Origin: Lachnospiraceae bacterium
GTDB lineage: Bacteria > Bacillota > Clostridia > Lachnospirales > Lachnospiraceae
Assembly: GCA_017399445.1 (NCBI GenBank)
Contig: JAFQCM010000037.1
Span: forward strand, 1 to 64,000
Length of the DNA: 64,000 nucleotides
Reading direction: 5' to 3'
Of this stretch, positions 25,719-34,838 are shown in pieces. The notes under the pieces were generated by a model that searched no databases, was not told the origin of the DNA, and worked only from the letters and a program-made list of their open reading frames with translations. Position 1 is the stretch's first letter; each line of letters opens with the position of its first letter. The position numbers and the translations under genes were made by a program.

Positions 25719-27699
25719 ACACATTTATGAGAAAATGGCAGTTACTAATGTAAAGAAAAGTGGAAAACTTTATCTGCCTTATCTGATTACCATTATAGGA
25801 AGTATGATGTTTTATTACATTTTGACTTCTATTGGCAGTAATCCCCACATTTATAATGTGGAAACCGGAAAACAATGTTTCAAAGGTGCTTCTACTCTTT
25901 GTGGTATTCTACAATCTGGTTCCTTTGTAGCTGCTGCCTTTGCTTTTATTTTCCTGCTTTATGCCAACAGTTTTGTTTTTAAACATCAGAAAAAGCAGTT
26001 GGGACTCTATGGTGTTCTGGGAATGGAGCGAAAACATATTGTAAGAGTGGTTTCTACAGAAACACTACTTATATTTTTTGCAGGACTGATTACCTCCTTA
26101 ATTCTTGGAATTTTATTTGATAAACTTATGCTTGTTTTTCTATTTAAAATTATAAACCAGTCTGCTTATACCGGCTTCTTTATTAGTATCCAGGCGGTAA
26201 AAAGTACGGTATGCCTTACCGCTGCTATTGCTTTATTCGTTTTACTTGGTAACCTTATTAGTGTTTTTTCCACAAAGGATATTGATCTTTTAAAAAGTGA
26301 AAAAACAGGAGAAAAAGAACCCAAAGATAGAAAAATTCTTGCTCTTTCTGGAATCTTAAGTCTTGCTGCCGGATATTGGATTGCTCTTGATACTCAAAAT
26401 GTGGCTTCTGCCATTAGCAATTTCTTTCCCGCTGCAATTTTAGTTATACTTGCAACTTATGGATTGTTTACTGCCGGAAGTATTGCTGTTTTAAAGCTTT
26501 TAAAGAAAAATAAATCTTATTATTATACTCCAAAGCACTTTATTAGTGTTTCTGGTATGTTATACCGAATGAAACAAAATGCGGCAGGACTGGCTACCAT
26601 TTGTATTCTTTCTACTGCTACCATTATTGTAATTTCTGCTGGTGCTTCTTTATATGCTAATGGCAATTATAGTATTAATCAGCAGTTTCCAAGAATGGTA
26701 CAGTTTGCCTCTGACACCAAAGATGCTGATGATTTGAAGGAAATTATTGATATTACTGCCAAGGATGGCAATATTTCTTTACAAGATATGGTATCTTGTA
26801 GCTATGGTACATCATTTTATGAATTTGATGGAAAGGAATTGAAAATTAGTGAAACCTTTTCTTTCACTGATTTTGAACATACCCCTGACACTTTTATTTT
26901 AACTTTGGAAGAATATAATCGTTTTAATCATACTTCTGAAACTTTGGAAAAAAACCAGATTCTTCTTTATACTACAGGGTCTCTCTTTGAAGGAAACACC
27001 CTTACTTATGAAGATGTCTCTTATCAGGTAAAAGCTGAGGCTGATAAAAGTTGCCTTACCTACATTACAGATACTTCCATGGTCCTTTTTCCAAAACTTT
27101 TGATTGTAGTTCCAAATGAAGAAGTATTTAATTCCTTTGTTCCTAAAAAAAATGAATTGGCCTATACTAATTTTTATCTTGGATTTAACATGAATTTACT
27201 AGAAGAGGATATAGAAAAGTTCGGAAATTACATTAGCAAAAACTTAGATGATGCTTCTATTGTTTATGATTTTGCTTTAAAACATGTAGAAAAGGGCGAA
27301 TTTTTTAATATGTATGGCGGTCTTTTCTTTGTGGGGATGATTTTGGGCATTCTATTCTTGATTTCTACGGTAATGATTATTTATTACAAGCAGATTTCGG
27401 AAGGATATGATGACAGAGAACGTTATCTTATTATGCAAAAGGTTGGATTATCAAAAGAAGAAATTCGACAGTCCATTCATTCCCAGGTAATGCTAGTATT
27501 TTTTCTTCCATTAGTCACTGCAATTATTCATAGTTGTGTGGCATTGCCGATTGTATCGAAATGCTTGAGCCTTGCATTGGTAGTGAATATGCCAACCTTT
27601 GTGTTGAGCGTTGTTGGCACATGCGTTGTATTTTCTGTGGTCTATATGGTTGTATATAAGGTGACCTCCAAAGAGTATTATAAAATTGTGAATGAATAA
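25711..27699 (+). CDS. FtsX-type ABC permease (BceB-like)
   Basis: A 662-residue permease with ten predicted helices. A large extracellular domain of about 200 residues lies between helices 7 and 8 (about 325-530), the signature of BceB proteins, where it senses peptides such as bacitracin or lantibiotics. The start at 25711 follows GGAGGTG by six bases inside the end of the ATPase gene; the codons before it overlap that site. A strong hairpin follows the stop. Confidence 0.93.
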   Translation: MNKHIYEKMAVTNVKKSGKLYLPYLITIIGSMMFYYILTSIGSNPHIYNVETGKQCFKGASTLCGILQSGSFVAAAFAFIFLLYANSFVFKHQKKQLGLYGVLGMERKHIVRVVSTETLLIFFAGLITSLILGILFDKLMLVFLFKIINQSAYTGFFISIQAVKSTVCLTAAIALFVLLGNLISVFSTKDIDLLKSEKTGEKEPKDRKILALSGILSLAAGYWIALDTQNVASAISNFFPAAILVILATYGLFTAGSIAVLKLLKKNKSYYYTPKHFISVSGMLYRMKQNAAGLATICILSTATIIVISAGASLYANGNYSINQQFPRMVQFASDTKDADDLKEIIDITAKDGNISLQDMVSCSYGTSFYEFDGKELKISETFSFTDFEHTPDTFILTLEEYNRFNHTSETLEKNQILLYTTGSLFEGNTLTYEDVSYQVKAEADKSCLTYITDTSMVLFPKLLIVVPNEEVFNSFVPKKNELAYTNFYLGFNMNLLEEDIEKFGNYISKNLDDASIVYDFALKHVEKGEFFNMYGGLFFVGMILGILFLISTVMIIYYKQISEGYDDRERYLIMQKVGLSKEEIRQSIHSQVMLVFFLPLVTAIIHSCVALPIVSKCLSLALVVNMPTFVLSVVGTCVVFSVVYMVVYKVTSKEYYKIVNE

Positions 27700-27713
27700 A
27701 GTTCAGCATAAAA

Positions 27714-27756
27714 AGTGCTTGCACATCGTCTCAAAATCGTTGTGCAAGCACTCTTT
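27714..27756. terminator. bidirectional terminator
   Basis: AGTGCTTGCACA (27714-27725) and TGTGCAAGCACT (27741-27752) form a perfect 12-bp stem with flanking A/T tracts on both sides. It lies between the convergent permease and polysaccharide deacetylase genes and can serve both. Confidence 0.85.
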
Positions 27757-27776
27757 ATAAGTAATATAATCCTGTG

Positions 27777-28628
27777 CTAAGTTTCTTCATCCCCTACCAA
27801 TTCACTTAAGGTACCAAAACGATATCCCATCTCTTCCCATTTTCCCAGTAATTCATCCAACACTTCCGCATTGGTGCTGGAAGTACTATGAAGCAGCACA
27901 ATACTTCCTGGATGGATTCTTCCAATTAATTTATCAAAAGCCTCATCTTTTGTTGGCTGTTTATCCTGATACCAGTCCACATAGGCAAGGCTCCAGAAAA
28001 AAGTTTTATATCCCAGTTCCTGCGCCATTTTCAAGTTTTCCATACTGTATTTTCCTTGTGGGGGACGGTAGTATTTTACCATTTTTTTACCAGTGATTTC
28101 TTCATACTCCTTTTCCACATCTTCCATTTCCTTTTGAAAAGCTTCCATATTAGAAATTGCTGACATATCTGGATGGGTGTATGTATGATTTCCTACCGTG
28201 TGTCCTTCTGCCAACATTCGTTTTACAAGCTCTGGAGAGGATTCCAAATAATGACCTACTACAAAAAAAGTGGCTGACACATTATGCTTTTTTAAGGCAT
28301 CTAAAATAGGTTCTGTATTTCCATTTTCATATCCTGCATCGAAGGTCATATAAATTACCTTTTCGTCCCCTTCTTTAAGATAATAGGCATCATACTTTTT
28401 CAATTCCTCTGCCGACACATTTCCGGTAGGTTTCTCTCCATTTTCTCCAAAACCTCCAAGTCCCCAGTTATCTGCCTCAGATATAATGTGAGTGCTGTTA
28501 CTTACATTATCTACGGTAAAGTGAACGGTTCTGCCCAGTAAAAACATGGCTGATAAGAAGAATACTAATGTCACCACGCCTTTCCAATCAGGCTTTTTAC
28601 CATCTTCATTTTGAAATAACTCTGTCAT
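27777..28628 (-). CDS. pdaA: polysaccharide deacetylase, PdaA type (delta-lactam biosynthesis)
   Basis: A 283-residue protein with one N-terminal membrane helix (about 18-38) and an extracytoplasmic NodB domain. Motif 1 is MTFDAGYENG (catalytic and metal Asp), motif 2 is HTYTHPDM (His-x3-His metal ligands), and motif 3 is RPPQGKY. The NWGLGGFGE and ELKKYDAYYLK segments before the catalytic domain are typical of PdaA, which removes the acetyl group from muramic acid while spore cortex delta-lactam is made. A sporulating or formerly sporulating host is therefore suggested. It is transcribed alone. Confidence 0.85.
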   Translation of the reverse strand: MTELFQNEDGKKPDWKGVVTLVFFLSAMFLLGRTVHFTVDNVSNSTHIISEADNWGLGGFGENGEKPTGNVSAEELKKYDAYYLKEGDEKVIYMTFDAGYENGNTEPILDALKKHNVSATFFVVGHYLESSPELVKRMLAEGHTVGNHTYTHPDMSAISNMEAFQKEMEDVEKEYEEITGKKMVKYYRPPQGKYSMENLKMAQELGYKTFFWSLAYVDWYQDKQPTKDEAFDKLIGRIHPGSIVLLHSTSSTNAEVLDELLGKWEEMGYRFGTLSELVGDEET

Positions 28629-28771
28629 ATACAGAAAACTCCTGAAATTCCATTACTTCATTATATGATATTTTCACTCCATTCATTCAAATCTTTCTTT
28701 CAAAGTTTTTTTCCATATTTCTATAAACCTACACAGATTTCAAATGCATGCATATCTTATATTTGAGGTAA

Positions 28772-31471
28772 TTATTCTTTTCTATTTTTTTCTGAATCCA
28801 TTATCTCCTGAAGCTGTTCTGCTACCTCTCTTGAAATGGAATCTAGTAAAAAGTTTTTATTTTCCCCTTGGTTTTCAATATAGTCAATGGCAATTCTCTC
28901 ATTTAGCCTTTCCACTTCTTCTTTCAATTCTCTGGCAGACAACAGTCTGCATCCTGCCCCTCTGATAATAATCTGTTCCAGTCCATCAGATGTGGCAACT
29001 GTGACATTATACTTTTTCCCATTTTCATGAGCAAACTTTTCAATATACTGATCTGCTGTTTCTGCCTCTTTGGTGTATACCACATGAATATTGTGATAAT
29101 CCAAAATTTCCGTAGGATGTCCCTCTAAGCGATACGCATCAAAAACAAGTATTAGATGACACTTTTTCATTCCCTGATAATTACACAAAATATCCATCAG
29201 TCTTCCTCTGGCACCTTCTACATTTACTTTTGCAAGCTCATTTAATTCTTCCCATGCAAAAATTACATTGTATCCATCTACCAATAAATATTCTTCCTTT
29301 TTTTCCTGAGCTAGAAATGTTTTCACATTTTGCCCAGTATAAACAGGCTTCCTCTTTTTGTCTGCAAAACGGCTTTTCCTAACCCCTTTATCGCTTTTAT
29401 TAGCATAAAAAGTCCGTGCAATAATCTGGTCTACTTCCTCAGTATCAATCCACTCTTCTTCATAATAAGTATCCCTGACCGCTGTTTGTTGTGATTCTGC
29501 GGTGTTTCTTTGATTTCTGCACTCCACATGCATATAATTTTTCACTTCATCCCATGGTACATAAAATCCTGCCCCATGAGCACAAAATACCGAACCGGTA
29601 GGATTTTCCATATCTCCTTCGGAATCATAACCAATCTGTTGAATCACTTCTTCTTCCTTATGGCATGGAAAATATCCTTTTACTCTGAGAGACAACTTTC
29701 CATGGCCTTTGCTATAAGCAATTACTTCTTTCTGATAATCCCTCATTTCCACTACAGGAGCAATTCCTGTTAAGACTGCAAATTCTCCATTATGTCCTGG
29801 TGTTTCGAAACTTCCATGCATTTTTTCAATATCTGTCATGGCACGTCCCACCATGGTTTCCGGGATTTCTAAACGAAACTCATAATATGGCTCTAAAAGT
29901 ACACTTTCTGCCTCCTTTAGACCTTGGCGTATCGCCCGGTATGTGGCCTGTCTGAAGTCTCCGCCTTCTGTATGTTTTTGGTGGGCCCGCCCTGCAATAA
30001 TGGAAATTTTCATATCTGTAATCACAGAACCTGTCAGCACACCTTTATGTTCTTTTTCCTGTAAATGAGTGAGTATTAGCCTTTGCCAGTTTTTATCCAG
30101 CATATCCTCACTACAATCAGTCTCAAATACCAGCCCTGCTCCCGGTTCTAAAGGTTCTAATAACAAATGTACTTCCGCATAATGCTTTAATGGTTCAAAA
30201 TGTCCTACCCCTTCCACTGGTTCTTTGATAGTTTCTTTATAACAGATTCTTCCACTGTCAAATTCTGCAATGACACCAAATCGTTGCTCTATGAGATTTT
30301 TTAGAATTTCTATCTGCACTTCTCCCATAACCTGTGCATGGATTTCCTGTAATTCCTCCTTCCATACAATATGAAGAGAGGGTTCTTCTTCTTCCAGCAG
30401 CCGAAGCTTTGGCAAAACCATTGCTGCATCCTGTCCCTGAGGAAATTTAATTTGATAGGTAAGTACAGGCTTTAAGTAAGGATTTACGATTTCCTGTTCT
30501 ATGCCAAGTCCCTGACCTGCATAGGTTTTTGTCAATCCGGTCACTGTGCATACACTTCCTGCTTCTGCCTCCTGCACTACCTGATATTTTTCCCCGGAAT
30601 AAATACGAATTTCGTTTACTTTTTCTGTCCACTCTGTATTTTCGTTCTGTTCTCTTGCAAAAGATATGCCGGAAAACTGTGCTTTTACCTTCAGATTTCC
30701 GCCAGTTATTTTTAAGAAAGTCAGACGGTTGCCTTGGTCATCTCTTCCTATTTTATAGACTCTGGCACCAAATTCTTCTCCATATGCTTTTTCTGTGGTA
30801 TAAACATCTATTCCCTGAATCAGTTCTTCCACTCCCTGCAACTTTAAAGCCGAACCAAAAAAACAAGGTACTATTTTTCTTTTTTGAATTCCTTTCTGAA
30901 TTTCTGACAAGGAAATAGTTCCCTGCTCTAAAAATAATTCCAGCAATGCTTCTTCCGTCATAGCTATCTGTTCAAAAAAAGCTTCCCCTTCTGTTTCACT
31001 AAAATCAATACAACTATCACCAAAGCGCTGCCTAATCTCCTCTAACAGTTTTTCTTTATTGGTACCATTCTGGTCCATTTTATTTACAAAGACAAAAACA
31101 GGTATCTGATAATGCTTTAACAATTCCCACAAAGTCTGGGTATGCCCCTGTACACCATCCGCCCCACTAATAACCAGAATAGCATAATCTAACACCTGCA
31201 GAGTCCGTTCCATTTCTGTGGAAAAATCTATATGCCCTGGGGTATCTAAAAGTATCATCCGGGTATGTTCAAATTCCATTACTGCTTGCTTGGAGAATAT
31301 AGTAATTCCTCTTGCCCGCTCTAATTCATCTGTATCTAAATAGGCATCTTTATTATCTACCCGCCCCATTTTTCGGATACTGCCACTAGTATATAAAAGT
31401 CCTTCGGATAGTGTGGTTTTCCCTGCATCTACATGAGCCAAAATGCCCACACATATTTTTTTCTTTTTCAT
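28772..31471 (-). CDS. TetM-like ribosomal GTPase fused to a Rae1/YacP-type NYN nuclease domain
   Basis: An 899-residue fusion. Residues 1-650 are an EF-G-like translational GTPase of the tetracycline-protection class: G1 AHVDAGKTT, G2 RGITIF, G3 DTPGH and G4 NKMD are intact, followed by domains II-V. After a Lys/Arg-rich linker, residues about 730-870 form a NYN domain with VDGYN, LVFDAYR, ETADQYIEK and VATSDGLEQ, the conserved acidic residues of the YacP/Rae1 family, which cleaves mRNA in the ribosomal A site. The last 25 residues are helical. The start at 31471 is chosen over an in-frame GTG at 31480; both have weak sites. Tetracycline resistance is not assured: many chromosomal homologues are not resistance genes. 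Confidence 0.88.
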   Translation of the reverse strand: MKKKKICVGILAHVDAGKTTLSEGLLYTSGSIRKMGRVDNKDAYLDTDELERARGITIFSKQAVMEFEHTRMILLDTPGHIDFSTEMERTLQVLDYAILVISGADGVQGHTQTLWELLKHYQIPVFVFVNKMDQNGTNKEKLLEEIRQRFGDSCIDFSETEGEAFFEQIAMTEEALLELFLEQGTISLSEIQKGIQKRKIVPCFFGSALKLQGVEELIQGIDVYTTEKAYGEEFGARVYKIGRDDQGNRLTFLKITGGNLKVKAQFSGISFAREQNENTEWTEKVNEIRIYSGEKYQVVQEAEAGSVCTVTGLTKTYAGQGLGIEQEIVNPYLKPVLTYQIKFPQGQDAAMVLPKLRLLEEEEPSLHIVWKEELQEIHAQVMGEVQIEILKNLIEQRFGVIAEFDSGRICYKETIKEPVEGVGHFEPLKHYAEVHLLLEPLEPGAGLVFETDCSEDMLDKNWQRLILTHLQEKEHKGVLTGSVITDMKISIIAGRAHQKHTEGGDFRQATYRAIRQGLKEAESVLLEPYYEFRLEIPETMVGRAMTDIEKMHGSFETPGHNGEFAVLTGIAPVVEMRDYQKEVIAYSKGHGKLSLRVKGYFPCHKEEEVIQQIGYDSEGDMENPTGSVFCAHGAGFYVPWDEVKNYMHVECRNQRNTAESQQTAVRDTYYEEEWIDTEEVDQIIARTFYANKSDKGVRKSRFADKKRKPVYTGQNVKTFLAQEKKEEYLLVDGYNVIFAWEELNELAKVNVEGARGRLMDILCNYQGMKKCHLILVFDAYRLEGHPTEILDYHNIHVVYTKEAETADQYIEKFAHENGKKYNVTVATSDGLEQIIIRGAGCRLLSARELKEEVERLNERIAIDYIENQGENKNFLLDSISREVAEQLQEIMDSEKNRKE

Positions 31472-31553
31472 TTCTCTCACTCATTTTCTATTATTATTTC
31501 ATAACTGCTTAAAACCTGCTAAGACATTGCTAAATAGTCACCATTATCTTCAT

Positions 31554-31610
31554 AAAAAAAGAAACTCATAGGTTTCTTCCATTTATTAATGGTAACCTAT
31601 AAGTTTCTTT
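31554..31610 (-). terminator. intrinsic terminator after the DUF6709-like gene
   Basis: Positions 31558-31574 and 31594-31610 form a 17-bp stem with one G-U pair. On the minus strand it runs into TTTCTTTTTTT. It separates the small membrane protein gene from the GTPase-NYN gene downstream. Confidence 0.85.
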
Positions 31611-31665
31611 CATGCAAGTTTTTTCATCAATTGCTTTTGGGTGATATATTCAATTTGCCTTTTTA

Positions 31666-32307
31666 TTATCTGGCAATCATATATTTGCTCTTAATAAAAC
31701 GAATTACAACCAGTGCAATACCAACAACAACTAATAATACACCAACGCCGAAAGCAATCTGCACATTTTTCATAGCAGCTTTTTCTACATAATAGAAATC
31801 TCCCATTGCAGAAATTTCTGTTTGTGTATATCCGATTTCTTCTAAATATTCTTCAAACAGACCTACCATTTCTTCATCCATTTTTGACATACGGCCTTCT
31901 ACTGTTACTTTTGTAGTTGGTTCTGTTCCACTCTGCACATACTCTACTGTTTCATCTGCTAATGCTTCCATAGCATCCTGTTTATCTGTAGATACTTCTA
32001 CTGCAAAAAAAGTATCATCCGGACCTGGAATTGCATAGTAGTAATGAGAGGTTTTTGCAGGTGTTCTGGATCCATCTTTGTTCTCTGTCCATGTTTCTTC
32101 ATAAGCAAAACAATCTAATGCATATTTTAACTCACCTTTAATATGCATTCCTTCTTCTGCTTTTGTTTCTTGTAAATCTTCAAAATTAGTTACCGGCTTC
32201 AAAGATGTTAAAAACATTTCGCTGGAAGCAAAAACAAGTACACCTCCAATTACAATCAACACCAGAAGTGCTTTGTTTAAACTGTACATTAATCGTTCAA
32301 ATATCAT
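31666..32307 (-). CDS. membrane protein, probably DUF6709
   Basis: A 213-residue protein with helices at each end (about 12-32 and 182-205) and an acidic extracytoplasmic domain of about 145 residues between them. This layout and the HYYYAIPGPDDTFFAVEV segment fit DUF6709-type proteins common in Lachnospiraceae; I recall the family only loosely. The start at 32307 follows GGAG by six bases. It is a single-gene unit with a terminator behind it. The function is unknown. Confidence 0.7.
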   Translation of the reverse strand: MIFERLMYSLNKALLVLIVIGGVLVFASSEMFLTSLKPVTNFEDLQETKAEEGMHIKGELKYALDCFAYEETWTENKDGSRTPAKTSHYYYAIPGPDDTFFAVEVSTDKQDAMEALADETVEYVQSGTEPTTKVTVEGRMSKMDEEMVGLFEEYLEEIGYTQTEISAMGDFYYVEKAAMKNVQIAFGVGVLLVVVGIALVVIRFIKSKYMIAR

Positions 32308-32501
32308 TTCTTTCTCCTTATCTCTTGTTTCGTACATATATTTTTGTGCCTTTGGTAGGATACACGATCTTTCACATTATTGCAATACTTTTAAGTCCAA
32401 ATTTACTTAGTTCATCTAATATTTGGTTAATTTGACCAATTACATTGTCTTCTTTTTGCTTGTTTTTTACACTGTTTAAGTTTCCATAAACCTCCTGATA
32501 T

Positions 32502-34043
32502 CTACATCGTAATTACTTTCGTTGCCACTTTATCCCCAAAAGTTTTGTCATGTTCTACTATCAGCATAGTAGGCTGGTATTTTAAAATCAGCTTTTCCAA
32601 CTGGATTCTGGAAAAAATATCAATATAATTTAATGGTTCATCCCAGATGTACAAATGTGCCTTCTGCAATAAACTTCCGGCAATCAGTACTTTCTTTTTC
32701 TGTCCTTCGGAATATTCTTCCATAGGCTTTTCAAACTGCACCCGTTCAAAATCCATTTGTCTTAAAATGGCTTTCAGCAGACTTTCTTCTACTCCTATTT
32801 TTTCAATGTAATCGGTTAATTTTCCCTGTAATATGGAAGTGTCCTGATTAATATAGGAAATTTTTAACCCACTGGCTGCTTCTAGGATTCCACTGGTCCT
32901 CAGCCTGATTTCCTTATACTCCGAAAAATCGTTTAACACTTCCACCCCGCTGCATTGCAAAATTGCCTTTATAATACTGGACTTTCCACAGCCATTTTTT
33001 CCCTGCAGCAAAATTCTGTCTCCACGCTTTAATTCCATCTGGAAATTTGGAATTACTATGTTGTCTTCATATTGAATCTGTAATTCTTTTGCCCGGATAT
33101 ACACTTCCTTATGATGGTTTAAAGGCATCAGTTTCAAGTCAATGTTTTCCTCAATATCCTTTAAAAGTTCTTCTTTTTCCGAAATAGCATTCTGCTGTCT
33201 TCTCTCTAAGTTTTTTCGCCTTTGCTGCATTTTTCTTGACTTTTCCCCCAAATAGGATCTGGTGGAAATGGAACGGTCATGCTCTCTGGATGGGTCAAAT
33301 CCAATCTTACTATTTTCCACCTTATCCGCCCAGGCAGAAGTTCTTCGGGCAGCTTCATTTAATTTTCCAATTTCCTGTTTCAATTTTTCATTTTCTGATT
33401 TTTCAAAATTATCACGTTTTTCCTTATTTTCATACCAGCTGCTGAAGTTCCCTTTTTCCACCTGAATGGAATTCCGGTTGAACGAAAGTACATGGTCAAT
33501 GCAGTTATCCAACAGCCACCGGTCATGTGACACCAGAATAAATCCTTTTTTAGAATTTAAATAATCTTTCACCACTTCTCTGGTTGCCATATCTAAATGG
33601 TTGGTTGGCTCATCAATTAATAAAAAGTAATTATCCTTGGAAAACAGCAGTGCAAGCATTACTTTGGTTCGTTCTCCATGGCTTAATGTTTCATAAGGCC
33701 GATATAGAATTTCTCCATCGGTTTTTAAGAAATCTAATTCCATGCATACTTTCCAAAGCTCATAAGCCGGCTCAATTTCTTCGATTACTTCTACGGTTAG
33801 TTTTTTCCTCTGCTCTTTTGTTACTGTGTAAGGAAAATAGTCAAAACATACCGAAGTCTGAATACTTCCACTATATTCATATTTTCCAAGAAGCAGGTTT
33901 AAAAATGTAGTTTTTCCCTTTCCATTTCTTCCAATCAGCCCTAACTTCCAGTCTGTGTCTATGGTAAAGGATGCATTTTCAAATATATTGTCATAACTGC
34001 TTTCATAAGAAAACGTTAATCCTGAAACTTGTATTTTTGCCAT
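32502..34043 (-). CDS. ABC-F ATPase, antibiotic-resistance type
   Basis: A 513-residue soluble protein with two ABC domains and no membrane segment. Walker A1 is GRNGKGKTT and Walker A2 is GKNGCGKSS; Walker B sites are LLIDEPTNHLD and LYIWDEPLNYID. The linker between the domains (about 185-300) is long, basic and helical, as in Lsa/Vga/VmlR-type ABC-F proteins that reach into the ribosomal peptidyl-transferase centre and displace antibiotics. The start at 34043 follows GGAGGG by seven bases. The ~310-nt leader with a terminator (34099-34127) and a possible leader frame fits antibiotic-induced attenuation. Drug spectrum cannot be predicted. Confidence 0.88.
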   Translation of the reverse strand: MAKIQVSGLTFSYESSYDNIFENASFTIDTDWKLGLIGRNGKGKTTFLNLLLGKYEYSGSIQTSVCFDYFPYTVTKEQRKKLTVEVIEEIEPAYELWKVCMELDFLKTDGEILYRPYETLSHGERTKVMLALLFSKDNYFLLIDEPTNHLDMATREVVKDYLNSKKGFILVSHDRWLLDNCIDHVLSFNRNSIQVEKGNFSSWYENKEKRDNFEKSENEKLKQEIGKLNEAARRTSAWADKVENSKIGFDPSREHDRSISTRSYLGEKSRKMQQRRKNLERRQQNAISEKEELLKDIEENIDLKLMPLNHHKEVYIRAKELQIQYEDNIVIPNFQMELKRGDRILLQGKNGCGKSSIIKAILQCSGVEVLNDFSEYKEIRLRTSGILEAASGLKISYINQDTSILQGKLTDYIEKIGVEESLLKAILRQMDFERVQFEKPMEEYSEGQKKKVLIAGSLLQKAHLYIWDEPLNYIDIFSRIQLEKLILKYQPTMLIVEHDKTFGDKVATKVITM

Positions 34044-34090
34044 AATATCGCCCTCCATATCTTTCCGGGACAGAATATTTCCAGCTTATA

Positions 34091-34127
34091 AATAAAAAGA
34101 AACCGACTGCAATCACCAGACGATTTC
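34091..34127 (-). terminator. intrinsic terminator in the ABC-F leader (attenuator)
   Basis: On the minus strand GAAATCGTCTG (34127-34117) pairs with CAGTCGGTTTC (34109-34099), with one mismatch and one G-U, followed by TTTTTATT (34098-34091). It stands about 50 nt before the ABC-F start codon, inside the transcribed leader. Its position implies control by premature termination. Confidence 0.65.
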
Positions 34128-34277
34128 CATAATTTTCCTATAGCACAAGGACAAAATCAAAACAACAAGATAATTGTTGCCTTTCTTGTTGCCTTTGATT
34201 CTGACATGATCTTTTTTCTTTATGCACGTTCTTGTGGTGCTTTGCCTTGGAAATAAATAATCTATCCCTGATAACAT
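34113..34277 (-). CDS. possible leader reading frame of the ABC-F gene
   Basis: A 54-codon frame within the ABC-F leader whose TGA lies inside the terminator hairpin (34113-34115), so ribosome movement along it would influence folding. It also spans a second 15-bp hairpin (34156-34200). The ribosome site (AAAGAG) is weak and the composition, rich in Lys and Arg, is not clearly coding. A regulatory rather than a protein role is more likely. Confidence 0.25.
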   Translation of the reverse strand: MLSGIDYLFPRQSTTRTCIKKKDHVRIKGNKKGNNYLVVLILSLCYRKIMEIVW

Positions 34278-34361
34278 AATAACTCTTTGTTCTGTTATAA
34301 TTGTTTTCAAAAAATAGATTAATACTTCATTGGCACACCTCACTTTGCGTTTTCTTGTTTT

Positions 34362-34390
34362 AAAATAGCATAGAAATTGGATTCTGTCAA
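34362..34390 (-). promoter_or_regulatory. promoter of the ABC-F gene
   Basis: On the minus strand TTGACA (34390-34385), a 17-nt spacer and TATTTT (34367-34362). The predicted transcript has a leader of about 310 nt before the start codon at 34043. The stretch between 34391 and 34541 contains no feature I recognise apart from a short tandem AAATCATGAC repeat at about 34407-34426. Confidence 0.75.
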
Positions 34391-34541
34391 CAAGCAAGAA
34401 GAAAAATCATGACAAATCATGACAAACACATGAAATTTCCAACAGTTTCAAAATACTTAAACAACATTTTCTTATAACATTTTTTATTTTATACCATTAC
34501 TTTAACCAATGTATGTTTTTCCTCCTCACGAAATGTCACAT

Positions 34542-34814
34542 CTAGTTGCCAGTGCATTCTTTCAACTTTCCAGTCACCTCTGCATCTCTATCCATATCAC
34601 TAGGATTGAACGAACTATAATCCCCAGCTATGTGGCTATAAAAGACAACACTACCATAGCCTTTCTCAACAAAATACCTGAAAAGATAATTTTCTACAGA
34701 AAACATATTCCTTCATATCTATTTCTTTGTTGGATAAACATGTAAATCACAGATGCTTCCTTCAATCAAAAATCCAGTCTTCATATCAAAAAATATTCTA
34801 ATTCCTAGTGCCAT
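34542..34814 (-). pseudogene. gene remnant with in-frame stops at the end of the Hxs cluster
   Basis: A 91-codon stretch in one phase from ATG to TAG that contains two in-frame stops (after codon 31 and two codons later). It reads like protein on both sides: MALGIRIFFDMKTGF..., then ...VENYLFRYFVEKGYGSVVF and a SHIAGDYSSFNP segment. It starts 25 nt past the stop of the gene at 34839. I do not recognise the family. It is probably the degraded start of a former last gene of the cluster. Confidence 0.5.
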
Positions 34815-34838
34815 TTTTCAATTTTCATTTTACCCTTT

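Noticed and set aside
28772..31471. A certified tetracycline-resistance gene
   Set aside because: Motifs show the ribosomal GTPase class, but chromosomal TetM-like fusions need not confer resistance, so no tet symbol is given.
34509..34745. A 78-codon + strand frame between the ABC-F leader and the Hxs run
   Set aside because: No ribosome site and non-coding-like composition; the minus strand of the same region carries a better supported gene remnant.
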